Assembly (NCBI GenBank): GCA_039566865.1
Contig: CM076957.1
Coordinates: forward strand, 5,093,896 to 5,157,895
From: Aurelia coerulea
Taxonomy: Eukaryota > Cnidaria > Scyphozoa > Semaeostomeae > Ulmaridae
Direction: 5' to 3'
DNA: 64,000 bases
Shown one piece after another: positions 52,725 to 63,666 of the stretch (its first letter is position 1; every line of letters starts with the position of its first letter). The position numbers and the translations under genes are program-made. The notes under the pieces were generated by a model. The model ran no database searches. It was given only the letters and a program-made list of their open reading frames with translations, and had not been told where the DNA came from.

Positions 52725-53765
52725 ATTTGTTAACACCATGTATTGCAGATAGCAGCACGTAGAAAAAACGGCAAGTAAATTTTAGTGGGGAACTTTTAAT
52801 GATTGGAGCGCTTGTATAACACTTTTTGATTGAGAAAGCAATTTTGTTTCATTTCATGTACGGTATTTAACTCCTTAACACCATATATGGCAGGTTACAG
52901 CACGTAGCTTAACACGTCTTATACAACGGCAAGTACATTTTAGTGGGGAACTTTGAATGATTGGAGCGCTGGTATAACACTTTTTGATTGAACAACCAAT
53001 TTATTTCATTTCATGTACGGTATTTAACTCCTTATCACCATGTATGGCAGGTTACATCACGCAGCTTAAAGCCTGGTTTTCACTAGAGTCATAAGAATCA
53101 TAAGATTCATAAGAAACATAATTTTCCTTAAAATCCTGCTATAATAGTGCAAGCTTGGCAAGAAATTCCTTTGAAAATGCAGTGTGGCCTTTGCTATCGC
53201 TCTCTCTTATGTTCCAGATAATGTAGATTCTGGTAAGAAGGCACATGTCTCACAGAAATGGAAATGAGACACGCTTTATTCCACAAATTTTCACTCAAAA
53301 TCTTATGAGACTTTTCCTGAAGCTATCTAAGATTTTGGGCATCTGTTAGTTGCTCCCATGGTTCCTCCACACAAAATACTTCCATTTTATACAAATAATT
53401 ACGGTTCTCTGCCTAGGAATACACTTGGAAGGCCTACTTTTTAGTGGAATTTGCTGAAGTTGCGTCATCTAATTGAAGAAACAAAGGCTTAATCCGGCAC
53501 ATCCGGTCGTAAGGATCGTAAAGATGAAAAAGTTTTTGATCTTTACGATCCTTATGTCGCGCGTTTTAAGAGATCAACTCAAGTGATAATCACTTTACGA
53601 TTAGGATTCTTGGTGTTTTCACTTGATCATAAGCGTCATAAGATCTGAAAATTATGCTTCTTATGACTCTTATGATCCTTATGACTCTAGTGAAAACCAG
53701 GCTTAACACGTCCCACGCAACGGCAAGTACATTCCAGCGGGGAACCCCCAAAAGGGCCGGGTCAC
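52725..53765 (+). repeat. 3'UTR tandem repeat, third unit split by TTAA element
   Basis: About 160-190-bp units with 'AACACCATGTAT(T/G)GCAG', 'ACGGCAAGTA', 'TTTAGTGGGGAAC' and 'CACTTTTTGATTGA' start at about 52725, 52880 and 53030. The third is broken by the 53070-53702 element and resumes at 53703. This lies in the predicted 3'UTR of MS4A-like gene 1. No AATAAA signal was clear. Confidence 0.75.
53070..53702. mobile_element. AGCCTGGTTTTCACT element, TTAA target
   Basis: TIR AGCCTGGTTTTCACTAGAGT / CTAGTGAAAACCAGGC, flanked by TTAA (53066-53069, 53703-53706). The neighbouring 3'UTR unit has the single TTAA (about 52913). TTAA targets are used by piggyBac and Kolobok. Near the ends, 'ATCATAAG' / 'CTTATGATCC' words repeat. 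Confidence 0.85.
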
Positions 53766-53877
53766 GCAACCGCAAAACAAATCTGTTATCTTTATAATCT
53801 ATATTGTTGCCCGTACGTGCCGGCACGCGCCCATTATGTTCTGCACAGATATTGGTGGAAGGGGTGAATCCACAATA

Positions 53878-54471
53878 CAGTAGAAACCCGCATAAAAGAA
53901 CCTAGGTTTTCTTTGTGCAGCCTGAATAGGTTCTTAATTAACTGGCTGCTATTCGAAATTCCAGCCTGTAAGGTTCTTAAAAAGGTTCTTATATACGCAC
54001 AGGTCTTGCACACATTAACACTATTTTCCTGCTCAAGAATTCTTAAGAACTCTTCAGAATTCTTGAGAACATTTATGGGTCTGTAATGACACAGTTAAAC
54101 CAGCTTTTTTTAACCATGTTAAATTTTAACCAATCAAATGCATTTGACTTGTTGGATTGACCAATTAGAATGCAACATACCATAACCTGATTAACTTCAA
54201 CTGGTTTAACTTGCCAGTGTGAATAGTGTATAAGAATACCTGTTTAAAAATTCTTTAATCTTTTGTACCAATGAAGAAGTCTGATCAGAATGTGAATAAT
54301 CCTGAAGAATCCTAAAAATTCTTGTCATTTTAATAATTTACATGAAAGCTATTATATAAGAACCTTTCCCAGTTTCAGCCTCGTAGGGATTCTTATTTAG
54401 GGGGTTTAAAAGATTTAATTTCAGCCTCAAGGTTCTTATGAAAACAGGTTCTTTTAAGCGGGTTTCTGCTG
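53878..54471. mobile_element. CAGTAGAAACCCGC element, TA target
   Basis: TIR CAGTAGAAACCCGC / GCGGGTTTCTGCTG with TA flanks. At least eight AAGAACC/GGTTCTT words inside. Relative of 32422-33721. Confidence 0.8.
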
Positions 54472-54910
54472 TAAAGTTACTTCTAAAAATCCATCAATAT
54501 CTTCGCAATCTTACAACATATGTTTGTTTCGTTTGTTTCTCTCTGAAGTTAAGAATTCATCTTCAAAATAGCACTTTCATTTTGAGAAAAATAGTGGAAA
54601 ATCTGTGTGATATGGCCTGTCAAAAAAGCTGCAAAATCGTCGTTTCGAAAGAAGTTTGTTTACTTTACGTGACCCAGTCCCTTTAGACGAAGCTCCTTTA
54701 ACAATTCATTTGTGCAGTGTTGCATTTTTTAACACATTTCATTTGTATAAACATTGCTTTCATAATTTACCATATTGTGATTTTTATGCACTTAGTGAGT
54801 ATTTCATGTAGATAGATTTTTTAGTGGTGTAGCCGTCCGAAAATCCCTTGAAGATTCCCTTCCCAAACATAAAATCTACTGGGTGGGTCAAAACGTGTGC
54901 AGACATTCAT

Positions 54911-55434
54911 AGCATAGGTTCCAAATCTTTAAAAAGGCCGGTGTAAAATTAAGTGACCTATTTCTTTGAACTGAATGACTTAAAAGAAACTTTAGCTAAT
55001 TCCCTATAATTCTACCGTTGGAATTTTCTGAAATCTTCAATATTTTCAGAATTAGAGTGATTTTCTTCTTTTTCAAGAATTCAAGAAAAATTTTCAAAAA
55101 AACTTGAAACCATCGTAATTCCTAAACTGTTTGACGCAACATGAAATAATTTCGAAGAAAACCATAGTTTATGAATGCCTACAATATGACATCAAGCAAA
55201 AGTCTATCGCTCATCTGGTTTATGATTCAGAAATTTGATGACGTCACTTCCTCAAATGAGTTGAAATGTAAGATACACTTTAATTTCGAGAAATATTCAA
55301 TAATATCAAAAGTCCAACGGTAGAATTATAGATAAGTATCTAAAGTTTCTTTTAAGCCATTCAATCAGAAGAAATAGGTCATTGAATTTTGCACCCACCT
55401 TTTTACGCCGAGTTGAAGATTTGGAACCTATGCT
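54911..55434. mobile_element. AGCATAGG element, copy 3, 9-bp TSD
   Basis: 524 bp, the same length as copy 2; perfect GACATTCAT flanks (54902-54910, 55435-55443). Confidence 0.9.
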
Positions 55435-55912
55435 GACATTCATGAGCCTGTACCTCCCTGAATATTCCTCATATGCAAGCCGGTGAGGCCCTTCCAGGAG
55501 GGGGGATCAAGTTCTTAAAAGGGCTGTACAACCCGTCCTCTCTGCGTGGCACTGCGAGGCAAATCACCGACTGTGTCTAGGCTTAACACAGCATAGCAAA
55601 TGGTGATTTTGCACTGAGAATAGTAATCCAAATTATCTGCGATAATCTTGGTGATCGAAGCTTTGGTGGAGGATTTGTTCTATTTTTCTAGCGCAGAATA
55701 TTTGAAAGTTTTAATGGATATCGAGAGTTCCATCACATTTCATAGACATAGACAAGAAAACACTGCAATGAAACTTTCGTAGAAGCTGCGATGAGACTGA
55801 CCGCCATTAAAAACCCAAGGCTTTAGTTACATGCGCGGGCTGCCACGCACTTTCCGATTGTTTACAAAAATCTTGTACAGCCCCTTTGATTTGTCGTTAA
55901 CATGTCAACTTA

Positions 55913-56410
55913 GACCCCGTTTACACGGTAGCGGATCACTTTTGATCCGATACAAAACGTGTTGCGGATCAGCCTCCCGTTTACACGAGCTCGTAGTGAT
56001 CCGATACACTTCTGCTCCGCTATCCGCATCAATTTTGATCCTGCTACGAAAGCGAACTCGTTTTGTGTCGGATCACTTTTGTATCGGATCACTCTTGCTC
56101 TGTGCCGTGTAAACGCAAGTGATCCGCATCAATTTTGATTCGGATTCATTACGAGGGTATTTTCCATACAAACGAGGTTTAATCATAATTGCAGTTTGTT
56201 TTGAAATTTTGACGTTAAAAGGAAATCACTGAAAATCCGAGAAAATCTTGAATGGGACCTCGCCCTATTTCTATGGTGACCGCTGATCCGCTACCGTGTA
56301 GACGAAACCGTGATCCGATACAGTTTTGATCCGCTACCGTGTAGACGGGAGGGTGATCCGTAACACTTTGATCCGCAACACTTTTGATCCGCTACCGTGT
56401 AAACGGGGTC
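55913..56410. mobile_element. GACCCCGTTTACACGG element, TTA target
   Basis: TIRs of about 27 bp start GACCCCGTTTACACGGTAGC. TTA on both sides (55910-55912, 56411-56413) as in PIF/Harbinger elements. The interior repeats the terminal word GATCCGCTACCGTGTAAACG and its part TTTGATCCG about a dozen times. Confidence 0.85.
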
Positions 56411-56595
56411 TTAGATGCAAAATTTTAGTTTGCAAAAACGAACTTACATGGTTTACCAGCCACAAGTAATTTTGAAAAATCTTTAAACTCAGAATACTTG
56501 AGAACAGGCCCAAAATCCTTGATCAAATTTAGCCACACAGTTATCGTAGCAGAGTTTTGTCAGTCGATGTCATTGCCGAAACCCGAAACCAACTA

Positions 56596-56984
56596 CACTC
56601 ATTTTTTTTTTATAAGAAACCGCTTATAAGAAACGGTAGGCTCATTTTTTCGAAAGCTAAGAAACAACCCTACCTGAATTGAGAAAAGCTAAGAAACTTC
56701 TGCAATTTTCAGTTTTAATTTTCCTATCACACTCAAAAATATGTTGACATTGTGCAGTTAAAGCAACTATTTGGACATTATTTTGAGTGCGAATCATGTT
56801 ATTTACTCGTTTTGAGATTGTACTAAGTAATTTGGGAGCCCTTAGACAAGACAAAATCAACTCTAAACTTCCGACAATAAAAATATAAGAAACACGTAAG
56901 AAACTTGTGGTAGCAAAATGGCCCAAAAAATTAAGAAACTGCCTACCAGCTCTGGACCTTAGTTTCTTTAAAAAAAAATGAGTG
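56596..56984. mobile_element. CACTCATTTTTTTT element, TA target
   Basis: TIR CACTCATTTTTTTTT...AAGAAAC with TA flanks. AAGAAAC words inside. Joins the TTTCTTA group. Confidence 0.75.
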
Positions 56985-57060
56985 TAAATCAAATGAATCA
57001 TGTTTGCTCGTTGGACGCAGAGTGATTAGATAATCAAGGAAGTGTGCTTGACTGATCACC

Positions 57061-57381
57061 TGAGGGAGGGGGGGCACTTGACTTAAATGTGTACAGGGGT
57101 TTGCCTACGAAAAAACATTTTTGTAGCCTACTCCAGAATTTTTTGCTCCAATTGATAACCGATTCCAGACAAAATTGGCCAAAGTATAGTCCAAAACATG
57201 AAAATTTGACCGAAGAACGACCCGATCTAGCAAACTTCCCCTTTTGGCATGTTTTGACAACCTGCTCCAGAAAAACTGCCTTATTTTGATACCCCGTGCT
57301 GAAAAAAAATTGGTGAAAATGATACCCTGAAAAACGGCACATCCCCGTCGGACAAATATGCTAAGTACCCTTCCCCCAGGG
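57061..57381. mobile_element. Poly-G element, diverged
   Basis: GGGAGGGGGGGCACTTGACTT...TACCCTTCCCCCAGGG; TGATCACC duplication (57053-57060, 57382-57389). Four ACC(C/G)(A/T)-CTCCAGAA words inside. Confidence 0.85.
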
Positions 57382-57960
57382 TGATCACCCAAGCAAGATT
57401 TCGTTCTCTATGCCAAGTCATACTGCTTAAGCTGGAAGGTATGACTCATAAAGACGTTACTCTCTGGTGCCAACCAAAGATCCACCCCCTCCCCCCTCCC
57501 CTCTGCTTGTCAGATTTCGAAAATCCCTTCATTTAGCGCCAGAAAGTAACAAACTAAATTCCTTCTTTGAATCAGAGATTTTCGTGGCGTATTTAATAAG
57601 TCGTATATCATTCTACCATTGTAGTGTATGTGCAAGGGTGTATTATGCTTTAGGATGGTTGATGTAATTGCATGAATGTAGTTGCTTGGTTGTGTATATT
57701 CTGTCTTTCTACCTGGTGACTGAAAAGGAAATTCTGATATTTAAAGGGCCACGTCCCTCTGAATATCAAGGCAAAGTGGATATTTTTAAACAGACTTCAA
57801 AATTTACATGACTGAAATCGGCCACTCCGTTCTGAAATTGTGTGGGATTTCCTTAAGAAAAGCTATTTCGAGTAACCTTCAAAACAGGTCAAACCTCAGC
57901 CACCATACAGGTCTAATATCACAAAATAATAATAATAACAATAATTGAAATATTTATACA
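57382..57960. other. Intergenic DNA, no gene recognised
   Basis: 57750-57900 contains an interspersed repeat ('GGCCACTCCGTTCTGAAATT') also seen at about 28215-28245. Nothing else identified. Confidence 0.5.
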
Positions 57961-57961
57961 T

Positions 57962-58254
57962 GTTCATATGGGGCACCATTCTCGTCAAAATTGCTTTTCG
58001 ATTTCCGTGGTCTATGAATTAATTTATGTGGTCTATGAATTAATTTATATGGTGTATGAATTAATTTATATGGTCTATAAATTAATTTATATGGTCTATA
58101 GATTAATTTATAATTTATGTGGTCTATAGATTAATTTATATGGTCTATAAATTAATTTATACACCATATAAATTAATTCATAGACCACATAAATTAATTC
58201 ATAGACCAAGGAAATCGAAAAGCAATTTTGACGGGAATGGCGCCCCATATGTTC
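57962..58254. mobile_element. Foldback with TGGTCTATGAATTAATTTAT array
   Basis: Arms start CATATGGGGC(A/G)CCATTC and contain about nine copies of the 20-21-bp unit, six forward and then inverted. Flanks share ATGTTC. The array occupies the whole centre. Confidence 0.8.
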
Positions 58255-58375
58255 AAACCTTTTCATTGCCAAAGGCATTGTTACTAATAAGGGTCCTGTT
58301 AAAAACTAAAGTATTTACATCGTTACAAGTGAAAGTAATTGCTTATTGAGTTAAATACAATATTATTGCTCTAAT

Positions 58376-58759
58376 CCTCATTTCATTCATTCATTTTATC
58401 TTTTTTACCCATGGTAGCCCCCCAATAATAATAATAATTGATTTACAGGGGGCCATGCTAAAAAATTTACAAATAACTACTAATTTACAATAAAAACGAA
58501 ATTTGCTATAAAACCTCAACCTGAACCAATTACAATTTGCCATAAATAAACGAAAGAAAACAGAAAAGAATTGGAGAGTGAAATTCATGTTTACACCTTC
58601 TTTTTAAACGATCTCAGGGTTGAAGTATTTCTGATCTCAGGGCCAAGACTGTTCCAAAGCTTGGCGCCTCGGTACGCGAAACATTTCTGCCCCCCTGCCT
58701 ATTTTAATAATGGCAACCTGAGATTGACTTCAGCGTTTCTAAGAGAACGAATGGTAGAG
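58376..58759 (-). mobile_element. 3' end of the 23-kb LINE family, second copy
   Basis: Matches 23190-23590 in the same orientation (3' sequence with GGGGGCCATGCTAAAAA plus the last roughly 50 codons of RT). It breaks off at about 58759, a typical 5' truncation. Confidence 0.85.
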
Positions 58760-59357
58760 TTCTCTTAATCCTAAATCTTGAAGCGTAAAGCAAAGAGCTT
58801 AAATCGTTTAAAATGGTCTCTGATATGGCCTAGTATTTCAAGAAATGTTCCTTCAATAGATGCTTGAACAGAACTATCGACGTTAAGTTTGGAAGTCAAT
58901 TGGGAATTCGTTATAGCAAGAAGGTCCTTGATACCTGAATGACTTTCTTGCAGCCTCCGTTCTGATTTTTGGATTTTTGATTTTTCGTTTTGGTTAATTT
59001 CCTCTTATGTTGTGTTTATGATCTACTTTCTCGATATGTGACACAAGATTTGGGATGGCAGTTCCTTGCAAGCATTTGAAAATCTGTATTGCAGCCTTGA
59101 AATTCTTTTGATTTAGTATGGTCATGAGTCCACACACAAAGTTTCATCAAATCTGGATGAAAATCAAAGTCGCCGAACTTCTGCCTCACAGCAATGACTT
59201 CTACGCGTTTAGCACGTGCGATGCTCTTGTGAGAGTAGATTTCTTGAAAAAAATCGGGAAATTTCAAGCGCTTTTTGTCCTGGTTACGTTTTATGGAGGT
59301 CGGTAAAATTTTGAAAAATCTTAACGGGTTCATTTGTCTCATTCGCCGTCTGATTGG
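58760..59357. repeat. Low-copy repeat, partly shared with 42480-42610
   Basis: 59220-59350 and its continuation 60070-60140 match 42475-42720 ('TTTTTGTCCTGGTT', 'GTTTTATG', 'TCCGTGAAAATGA', 'CCACGAGCA'). The copy at 42 kb lacks the 59358-60063 insertion. No gene recognised. Confidence 0.55.
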
Positions 59358-60063
59358 CAAGGGCAGGCATGTCACACTGGGAACAAAGGTCCCACCTTTG
59401 TCCGAAAACCGGTAGTTCATTCAAAAATTTTGCATCACCTTTGTCCCAAAAACTGGTCGCTTTTGATAACAAATTTCCGCTGTTATTTTTCTTCAATTGG
59501 AGGACAATTTTAACATCATGTACCACTGAAGATGTTTGTCCCAAAAACCGGTAGTTTCGACCAACTGCTGTTTTCGAAAGCAAGTGGTAATTATAGGTAT
59601 GAAAGTACAAGTGTCCCAAAACCGGTTGCCAGACAATGATAGGACCGGTTTGGTGAAAAATGTGAAATTCTGGCCTTTTTTCGGAAATTTGCCGGACAAA
59701 GGTAGAACCGCATTTGTGAAAAGTTGGAATTTCTGGTCTTTTTTCCGTAAATTTGGCGGACAAAGGTAGAACCGCTTATGTGAAAATTTGAAATACTGGT
59801 CTTTTCTACTTAAATTTGACGGACAAAGGGAGAACCAGCCTACAGGTAAACTTCAGGATTTTGATTAGATAGGAGGTTAGAAAACTTTATTTTTGTGACA
59901 AACTGGTGGAAAAAGAAGATTGATATTCAAATTTCACCTTTGTCCCAAGAACTGGTTGTTTTGGGCAGGAAAGTCGTACTATGTCATAAAAGAACCGGTT
60001 ATTTTTTCCAATTCCTCTGGACAAACATGGGGTCAAACATTTTACAGTACTTGCCCGCCCCTG
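59358..60063. mobile_element. hAT-like element built of ACCGG/GGACAAAGG words, copy 2
   Basis: Starts CAAGGGCAGGCATG and ends TTGCCCGCCCCTG; GATTGG on both sides (59352-59357, 60064-60069). The empty paralogue at about 42627 reads TCTGATTTGTCCGTG. It is the inverted-orientation sister of 7712-8359. About twelve words inside. Confidence 0.85.
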
Positions 60064-61383
60064 GATTGGTCCGTGAAAATGAGGCTTTGGCGCGGCAGTT
60101 TTGGCCATGGGCCACGAGCATTCGGCTATGCACGGCAAATGATTCTTATGCTTTATATATGAGTATTTAATTCTATATTTTGAGAAATTTCACGGGAATA
60201 AACTTTGGTGAATTTTACATTTTAGGAATGTTCGTAAAATCCAAATCGTTGGATTTTTCGGAAATTCTAAGGGTTCGTCAGAAAACCATTGACTTTGGGC
60301 TCGGCCTAATACCGTTCATTTGATCGGTTAAGATAGTGCACTGCATTGCTTTCACATCTTCCTACAACCATAGCTACAACACGTGCTCTTTTCGTTGCAT
60401 TCCGGTAGAAATTTTCAATATATTAGTTCTGGTTTTAGCAGAGCAGTTTACATACACTGCGCTGGATATCGGAGGGTTTACCAGAGCCTCAAACAATTCA
60501 AAATAAGACTTTTTGTAAGTTTTGCATGAAGACCTTGTAGAAAAGCTCATTGCTTCGGAAGATAGAGTTGATTTAAGCAGGTAGGCCCATAACATATATA
60601 GTTTATTTTGTATTTAATCATCTTTTCTTAATACTGCCGTACATCACGGAGAGGTTTTTCATGACTGCTGGTTATTTGATGCATCTCCACCAAAAATAAA
60701 AACCGTGGATTATACATTTTCACGCAAGATAATTTCTTTTCAGCCCCAAATGTTTTCCTTTTTTACTGAAAAAGGCTCTGGAAGTCAAGCTTATGGAAAA
60801 GAAAGATTTAAAGAAATGAAGATGTCAGGAAGTTATTAGAGCCATCAAGCTATTATGCTTATATTTCAACTACATCAAAAACCAATTCATTTCTAAATGT
60901 AAGTTCTACTTTGAAAATTTCCCTTGAAAGCCTTCCGTCAGTTAAGTTCTGCTGCTCCTTTCAATGGTGAATTCTTCACAAAAAAGGGCACTTTTTAGCG
61001 AAGTAAAGAGTGTGGTCGCAAAAAATTCTCCCCGGGGGCGAGCCCTCAAACACCGTTTTTCCTTGCATTTGATTTCAGCAACCCGAATATGAATTTCGTT
61101 CCAGCGGGCTTAACCGTCGGGCTTCATCTCCGGAGGATTGACCTCTTCGTCGCGGTTCACATAGACCTAATCCTAACATATAACGTCTATAAACTCACAA
61201 ATTTTCCTTAAGCCACTTCGAGCGTCTCGCAAACGGAGAAAAGGCAAAGTTAAAAAAAACAATTTTTCGGAAATTTTGGGGCCTTGCCCCCCCCCCTCCA
61301 AATAGACAGGCCCCACGATGCCCCTGGTCTTCCCGCGAAAGATTCCCCCGTAAGTAATCAGTCTTAGCCATGAAATTACTTCG
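60064..61383. other. Intergenic DNA 3' of the GPCR gene
   Basis: No open frame of interest. It probably holds the GPCR 3'UTR (read on the - strand), but no clear poly-A signal was found. Confidence 0.5.
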
Positions 61384-62712
61384 TCATCGACAACGCAGAA
61401 ATGTACACCATTTGATCCAAACTGATTTCACTTCTTTGCGAATAGTCTGCACTCGAAGACAATAGATGATAGGGTTCAGGGAACTGTTTAGCATAACCAA
61501 AAAGTTACACCATTGATAAAGGACACGAAGTGTCACGGGGCCTAACTCAAGCTCTGTTTTCAAATATTCAACTACGGTCGATGGGAGATAGCACATGATC
61601 ATTGCTACTAGGATGATTGCCACAGTATTTGCTCTCGCTTTTTCGCGTAAGAATGTTATAAGTTTGTTGTGCGGTCTGGCAGCACTGCTCTCTATGTTGC
61701 TTCCTTCGTGTTTCGCTGGCATTTTGTCCTGGGCATGATTGCCCTCCATTTCAAGCTGTTCCGTTGAAACTGAGTCGCTAGGGTGCGTTACTTCAACATC
61801 CTGGTCTATATTTATGATGGAGTTGGCATCATCAGCAAACCAAACTCTTTTGGTTACCCTTGTGGCACGTTGTCGCCTAGGAAGGGAATTCCTTGAGAAA
61901 CTCTTCCGAGACGTTATTCCTACTTCTTTTACGGGCAGTGACGCTTTAGCTTCCTCTGAAGGGATCATCATGCCTGGCGTTAATGTGTTGGCTGCGCCAG
62001 CACATAAGATGACTCCAACACTCACCTTAGCAATCTTTCTGCGTTGAGCTTTAATAGCGATGTGGATGTTAACATATGAGATAACCATGATAATAAAAGC
62101 AGCTAATGCCGAAACCTGCATGAAATCTAGAAAAGATTTATAACTGATAAGATCTCCTAGTGTCAATATAACTAGCATTGCAAATGATGACCATGTTACT
62201 GCAATCGTAGACGCGTACTTGGTGTATAGATCACCATTGTTATATCGATAAGGCATCGTAATCGCAAAGCATCTATCCAACGCAAACATGGCTGCTGTGG
62301 CAAAGGAGCCTCCAACACAGAGAGAACCAAGAATTGCTGTTATTTTCCTCAGCAAGCACGCCTCCATTCCAATAATGTCAAGTATCTGAAGGCAAATTGT
62401 ACAAGGCTGAACTAAGAGGCCAACCAGAAAGTCACTAAATGCCATGCTCGTTAAGATCAGGTTTGCTGCCGTTCTCAACAATCCTTTGTGTAGCAATGCA
62501 ATCATTATCAACATATTGATAATCAGCGAGAAAACTGATGTTGGAATATGACATGATATAGCGACAATTGTTGAAATCTGAAGTGATAACGTCATCGGGA
62601 CATTCGTTGATCGTATTGTATCGCATTGTAGAATAGTTTCTGTTTGGAAATTGCTCCTGTTACAGTTAACTGTGCAATTTATAGAGCTTACGGTCGCTGC
62701 TGAAATATTCAT
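61384..62712 (-). CDS. Class A G-protein-coupled receptor, intronless
   Basis: 442 aa in one exon. The N-terminus (1-45) has glycosylation sites at N2, N12 and N18. TM1 about 48-75 (N66). TM2 about 82-104 with the conserved Asp, D94 in FSDF. TM3 about 117-146, ending in DRC (146-148) instead of DRY. TM4 about 166-188 with W174. TM5 about 197-221 with Y213. A long third intracellular loop (222-359) is rich in Ser, Arg and acidic residues. TM6 about 361-384 has CYLP (374-377) where CWxP is usual. TM7 about 394-418 has an intact NPIIY (413-417). No Cys in the second extracellular loop can pair with TM3, a trait shared with the melanocortin/cannabinoid/adenosine (MECA) branch. Ligand unknown; most likely one of the expanded cnidarian rhodopsin-type orphans. 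Confidence 0.85.
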   Translation of the reverse strand: MNISAATVSSINCTVNCNRSNFQTETILQCDTIRSTNVPMTLSLQISTIVAISCHIPTSVFSLIINMLIMIALLHKGLLRTAANLILTSMAFSDFLVGLLVQPCTICLQILDIIGMEACLLRKITAILGSLCVGGSFATAAMFALDRCFAITMPYRYNNGDLYTKYASTIAVTWSSFAMLVILTLGDLISYKSFLDFMQVSALAAFIIMVISYVNIHIAIKAQRRKIAKVSVGVILCAGAANTLTPGMMIPSEEAKASLPVKEVGITSRKSFSRNSLPRRQRATRVTKRVWFADDANSIINIDQDVEVTHPSDSVSTEQLEMEGNHAQDKMPAKHEGSNIESSAARPHNKLITFLREKARANTVAIILVAMIMCYLPSTVVEYLKTELELGPVTLRVLYQWCNFLVMLNSSLNPIIYCLRVQTIRKEVKSVWIKWCTFLRCR

Positions 62713-63300
62713 TTTTCCAGCTGTTCAATTCAAAACACTGTGTCCTTATGGCCGTTGCTATACGTGGGAAGTATTGTCAAATCTTGCTAGTAATGAGACT
62801 TATTCGCAGTATGCACTCAAAATGCTTTGTAACACCTTGTTCATAGTTAATGTATCTTTATGAAAATATTCATTCTGAGCCGTTTATTGTTCAACACACA
62901 GTGTCTTATGTTCTTTGCAATCGTTCACAGTAATGTTCGGTCTTGCTACCGATGAAGAGGAAACACTTTTTTAGGAGACTTTCAAATGCGAGGTAGCATC
63001 CTGTTTAATCTGGAGACGTCTACACAGAACAGTAATTTCTGAGCTGTTTGTGAAAAAACAGTGTCCTGTCACCCTTGTCAGACATCTACCGTATCAGTCA
63101 ATTTTACGAAAAAGGCACGTTAGTTATTGTAGACTCCCAAATGCAGTGAAAAGCTAACAGGTTGCTTCATTGTGAATTTATCTTTATAGAAGAAACAGAT
63201 CGGGAATCTTTTCATCGTAAACATTTCTTAGCTCATGTCAAAACATGGTGTCCTTTTTCCTTCGTAAACGCTGCTTGTCATGGTCGGGGTCATGGTCAAC
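62700..63300 (-). repeat. Degenerate tandem repeats of the GPCR start region
   Basis: Four diverged units begin at about 62703, 62862, 63030 and 63222 (spacing 160-190 bp). They share, on the + strand, '(T)GAAA(A)TATTCAT', 'GAGC(C/T)GTT', 'ACACAGTGTCCTTATG' and 'TTGC'. Unit 1 includes the receptor's ATG. Unit 2 repeats an ATG-AAT-ATT context 160 bp upstream, opening a short frame that soon stops. Confidence 0.6.
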
Positions 63301-63341
63301 CTTGCCATAAAAGAACTTTAGTTAAAGTAGTAGACTTTTTG

Positions 63342-63666
63342 CCCGGGGGGGGTACTTAGTATATTTTGCTGACGCCATGTGCACTCCTTTCCGGGTATCG
63401 TTTTCGCCTCTTTTTTCTAACGCCGGGTATCAAAACAAGGCAATTTTTCTAAAGCCGGTTGTCAAACGTGTTATTTCATTGTTTTTCGACGAAGTTTTAC
63501 GTTTAGGGATATGCTTTTCGCCGATTTTTACGTTTTGGGATATGCTTTTCGCCGATTTTTTCTAAAGTCGGCTATCATTTGGAGTGAAAATTTCTAAAGC
63601 CGGGTGAAAAATTTTTTTCTTGGAGTGCACCCCCCCGTACAATTGAAAGTCAAGTAACCCCCCCGG
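63342..63666. mobile_element. Poly-G element, opposite orientation, 9-bp TSD
   Basis: CCCGGGGGGGGTACTTAGTA...AAGTCAAGTAACCCCCCCGG; perfect GACTTTTTG (63333-63341, 63667-63675). Six 'TTTCTAAAGCCGG(G/T)TATCA' words inside. Confidence 0.9.

Noticed and set aside
58005..58205. Regular repeats of about 21 bp resembling a CRISPR array
   Set aside because: No unique spacers; the unit is tandem and then inverted within a foldback element in a eukaryotic genome.
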